Source: NIOZ-UU13 sp964653075 (GTDB lineage: Bacteria; Planctomycetota; Phycisphaerae; Sedimentisphaerales; Anaerobacaceae). Taken from it: DNA of 64,000 bases. The notes below the pieces were generated by a model. That model was not told where the DNA came from. It made no database searches and was given only the letters and a program-made list of their open reading frames with translations. Both the position numbers and the translations under genes were made by a program. The DNA lies in contig CAZZAX010000003.1 in NCBI GenBank assembly GCA_964653075.1, positions 1-64,000 of the forward strand. Reading direction: 5' to 3'. Below are positions 62,634 through 64,000 of this stretch, piece after piece. How positions within the stretch are numbered: the stretch's first letter is position 1; each line of letters starts with the position of its first letter.

Positions 62634-63227
62634 ATGTCAAGCATTGCGAAGAGCGCTAATAGCATAGAGGGTGAACGAAACTGGCAAGTCCTGAAGAGAG
62701 TAGAACTTGCTGCCAGAATCTTTAGGGAACATGGCGATCTAATCCGCGATATAATACGCTTTAACGTGCCTAAGGAAGCAGACGCAGACGATATTTTCCA
62801 AGACTTTTTTTTGTCTCTTGTTTCCAGACCAGTTCCTGATACGGTGCAAAATATCAAGGCATATCTCTACCGAGCTATTAAAAATGACATTACTGACGCC
62901 AGCCGTCGGACAAAAAACTACAAATCTACAGTTCAAAGATATGCCCAATGCCACAAGTATAGGACGATGAGGAAGCGGCCCAATAACATTGTAGCTCAGT
63001 CCGAGAAGGTGCAAAAAATCTTCCAAATAATCGAACACAAACTACCACCACGTGAATTTCAGGCTATTACTGAACGTTTTGTCCATGACCACAGTATTAA
63101 CGAGGCCGCGAGAAGAATGCACATCGGTGAAAAGACTTATTCTCGGTATCTTTGGTTGGGACTAAGGAAAATACGTAGTATTCTTATAAATTCTGGCATG
63201 ATGAATTTCGGTAATTCCAACATGTGA
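62634..63227 (+). CDS. ECF-like sigma-70 factor
   Basis: A 197-residue protein from ATG 62634 (GGGGG lies 7 bp upstream; a TTG one codon earlier is also open). The region around residues 48-80 (DADDIFQDFFLSLVSRPVPD ... IKAYLYRAIKNDITDASRR) is sigma region 2 with the -10 binding helix. Residues 135-185 (LPPREFQAITERFVHDHSIN, EAARRMHIGEKTYSRYLWLG) are region 4, a helix-turn-helix for the -35 element. No region 3 or sensor domain is attached. It has the length of an ECF factor. The cognate anti-sigma is not visible; another sigma-like gene begins 570 bp downstream. Confidence 0.85.
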   Translation: MSSIAKSANSIEGERNWQVLKRVELAARIFREHGDLIRDIIRFNVPKEADADDIFQDFFLSLVSRPVPDTVQNIKAYLYRAIKNDITDASRRTKNYKSTVQRYAQCHKYRTMRKRPNNIVAQSEKVQKIFQIIEHKLPPREFQAITERFVHDHSINEAARRMHIGEKTYSRYLWLGLRKIRSILINSGMMNFGNSNM

Positions 63228-63278
63228 AAACACAATAGAGTATTGAGAAGACCTTACGCACTCGATGGTTTCCTGAAT

Positions 63279-63431
63279 CTAGTACTCAGTCCGAGCTAAA
63301 GTGTCGGGTATAGCTTTCTCATTTTTATTCGGACCTCTGCTCTAATAAATTGTCAGTCTGTGCCTGTTTTGTTTACCGAATCACTTCGGCAAAAAAACCT
63401 AACAGTCTTTATTCTGTGGACTGAGTACTAG
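63279..63431. repeat. 153-bp MITE-like element with perfect terminal inverted repeats
   Basis: CTAGTACTCAGTCC (63279-63292) and GGACTGAGTACTAG (63418-63431) are exact reverse complements of 14 bp. The 125 bp between them have no long frame. The size and ends suit a non-autonomous insertion between the two sigma genes. No flanking target duplication is obvious, except that the repeats themselves contain CTAG. Confidence 0.6.
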
Positions 63432-63794
63432 TGCTCTTTCACGCGTTGATTGACGGATAAAGCTTCAGTTTAATCCTTGCATCATCAGTTGTAAATCGCC
63501 AGTCAACCTTTGTTTCTTTAGCATTCCGCTTTTCTGCCCATGCGTCCACCTCACTTGCCAAATTCGCTATATTATACCAATTTTAGTTATTCATTGCCGA
63601 TTCAATCAAAGGAAAAAGACATAAAGAATGATCCTCAACGAATTTGTTACTAATCTTTTACTGTTATCTGAATCCTTTTTTTGGTACCAAGTTCAACATA
63701 TAGGCGGTTTAGTCCGCTTATATGGTGGTATTGGTAAGCGAGAGAGGTATATACCCTGAGGCTGAACAAGCATGGCATTAAGCTTTAGACTATT

Positions 63795-64000
63795 ATGTGT
63801 GAGAATAGTGAAGAATCAAAAGACCGGTTTGCACTACGAAGAGCAATTAATAGCGGTGATTCTGACGCAATTACTTACCTCTATAAAAGGTATAAGTCTT
63901 TTCTGACAAATTACATAGAACGAAAAGTCGCTTCCAACAGTGATGCTCAAGACCTTGTTGAAGATATATTTCTTTGCCTTTGTGAAGGTAAATGTAAGTA
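63795..64000 (+). CDS. Sigma-70 family protein, N-terminal part cut by window edge
   Basis: An open frame from ATG 63795 to the right edge, 68 codons. The product contains FALRRAINSGDSDAITYLYK and SNSDAQDLVEDIFLCLCEG, which match region 2 of ECF sigma factors (x-GD-xxA-xx-LY-x-xY ... DA-x-DL-x-x-xxF). No clear ribosome site is visible. It would be a second sigma-like gene in tandem with the one at 62.6 kb. The part beyond the window is needed for certainty. Confidence 0.6.
   Translation, partial: MCENSEESKDRFALRRAINSGDSDAITYLYKRYKSFLTNYIERKVASNSDAQDLVEDIFLCLCEGKCK

Noticed and set aside
1..64000. Integron integrase or cas genes in the window
   Set aside because: No protein with tyrosine-recombinase catalytic motifs or Cas signatures was seen; only a short integrase-like tail after the tRNA.

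Overview
The window most likely comes from an anaerobic or facultative planctomycete of the Phycisphaerae/Sedimentisphaerales type. This rests on three Tat-exported Gfo/Idh/MocA oxidoreductases, two solitary prepilin-headed proteins with the LLVVIAxIAxLLAILMPAL signature, many secreted carbohydrate-active enzymes, and dispersed repeats that translate as NPIQ/NPNQ-rich low-complexity peptide. The assignment is inference from protein style; no rRNA or other taxonomic marker is present.

Layout. 1-1.45 kb: end of a type II secretion/pilus operon (GspF tail and three pseudopilins). 1.45-3.4 kb: an oxidoreductase and a DJ-1/PfpI protein. 3.4-7.2 kb: an AT-rich accessory patch with a tRNA 3' fragment, a nuclease plus small partner, a TIR/deoxyribosyltransferase-like protein and repeats. 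7.2-18 kb: transporter, GH9 cellulase, oxidoreductases, acyltransferase, a lipoprotein methyltransferase and an ACT protein. 18.0-31.6 kb: one minus-strand run of 18 genes encoding a complete Mrp-Mbh (group 4) [NiFe] hydrogenase with maturation protease, joined to two sulfhydrogenase-type electron-transfer subunits and led by the redox repressor Rex. A sigma-70 promoter and two overlapping Rex operators sit just upstream of rex. 32.1-38.8 kb: 2-aminoethylphosphonate catabolism (OPA transporter, PhnW, PbfA-like lyase, a frameshifted PhnX, aldehyde dehydrogenase). 39-44.7 kb: HAD hydrolase, amidotransferase, tungsten aldehyde:ferredoxin oxidoreductase and Fe-alcohol dehydrogenase. 45-54 kb: glycan and glycerol-phosphate metabolism (GH20, beta-helix protein, GDPD, SSS symporter, EgsA/AraM dehydrogenase, ADP-ribosylglycohydrolase).

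54-59.5 kb is a mobile, repeat-rich region. Its core is a cluster of three integron-type gene cassettes on the minus strand. Each gene (a lipoprotein, a TIR-domain protein and a RelA/SpoT-domain protein) is followed within 5-25 bp by a 61-62 bp attC-like hairpin site. No integron integrase is in the window, so it looks like a CALIN (attC cluster lacking an integrase). The two larger cassettes have the domain types of abortive-infection effectors. 59.5-64 kb: a secreted DUF5060-type glycosidase, tRNA-Arg(CCU), remnants of an integrase-like protein and an IS1634-type transposase, and two sigma-70 factors, the second cut by the window edge.

The redox parts fit together: Rex senses NADH/NAD+, and the hydrogenase would dispose of ferredoxin (perhaps NAD(P)H) electrons as H2 while pumping ions. 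The ferredoxin-dependent aldehyde oxidoreductase and the alcohol dehydrogenase handle aldehydes such as the acetaldehyde made by phosphonate breakdown. This linkage is inference from gene content.
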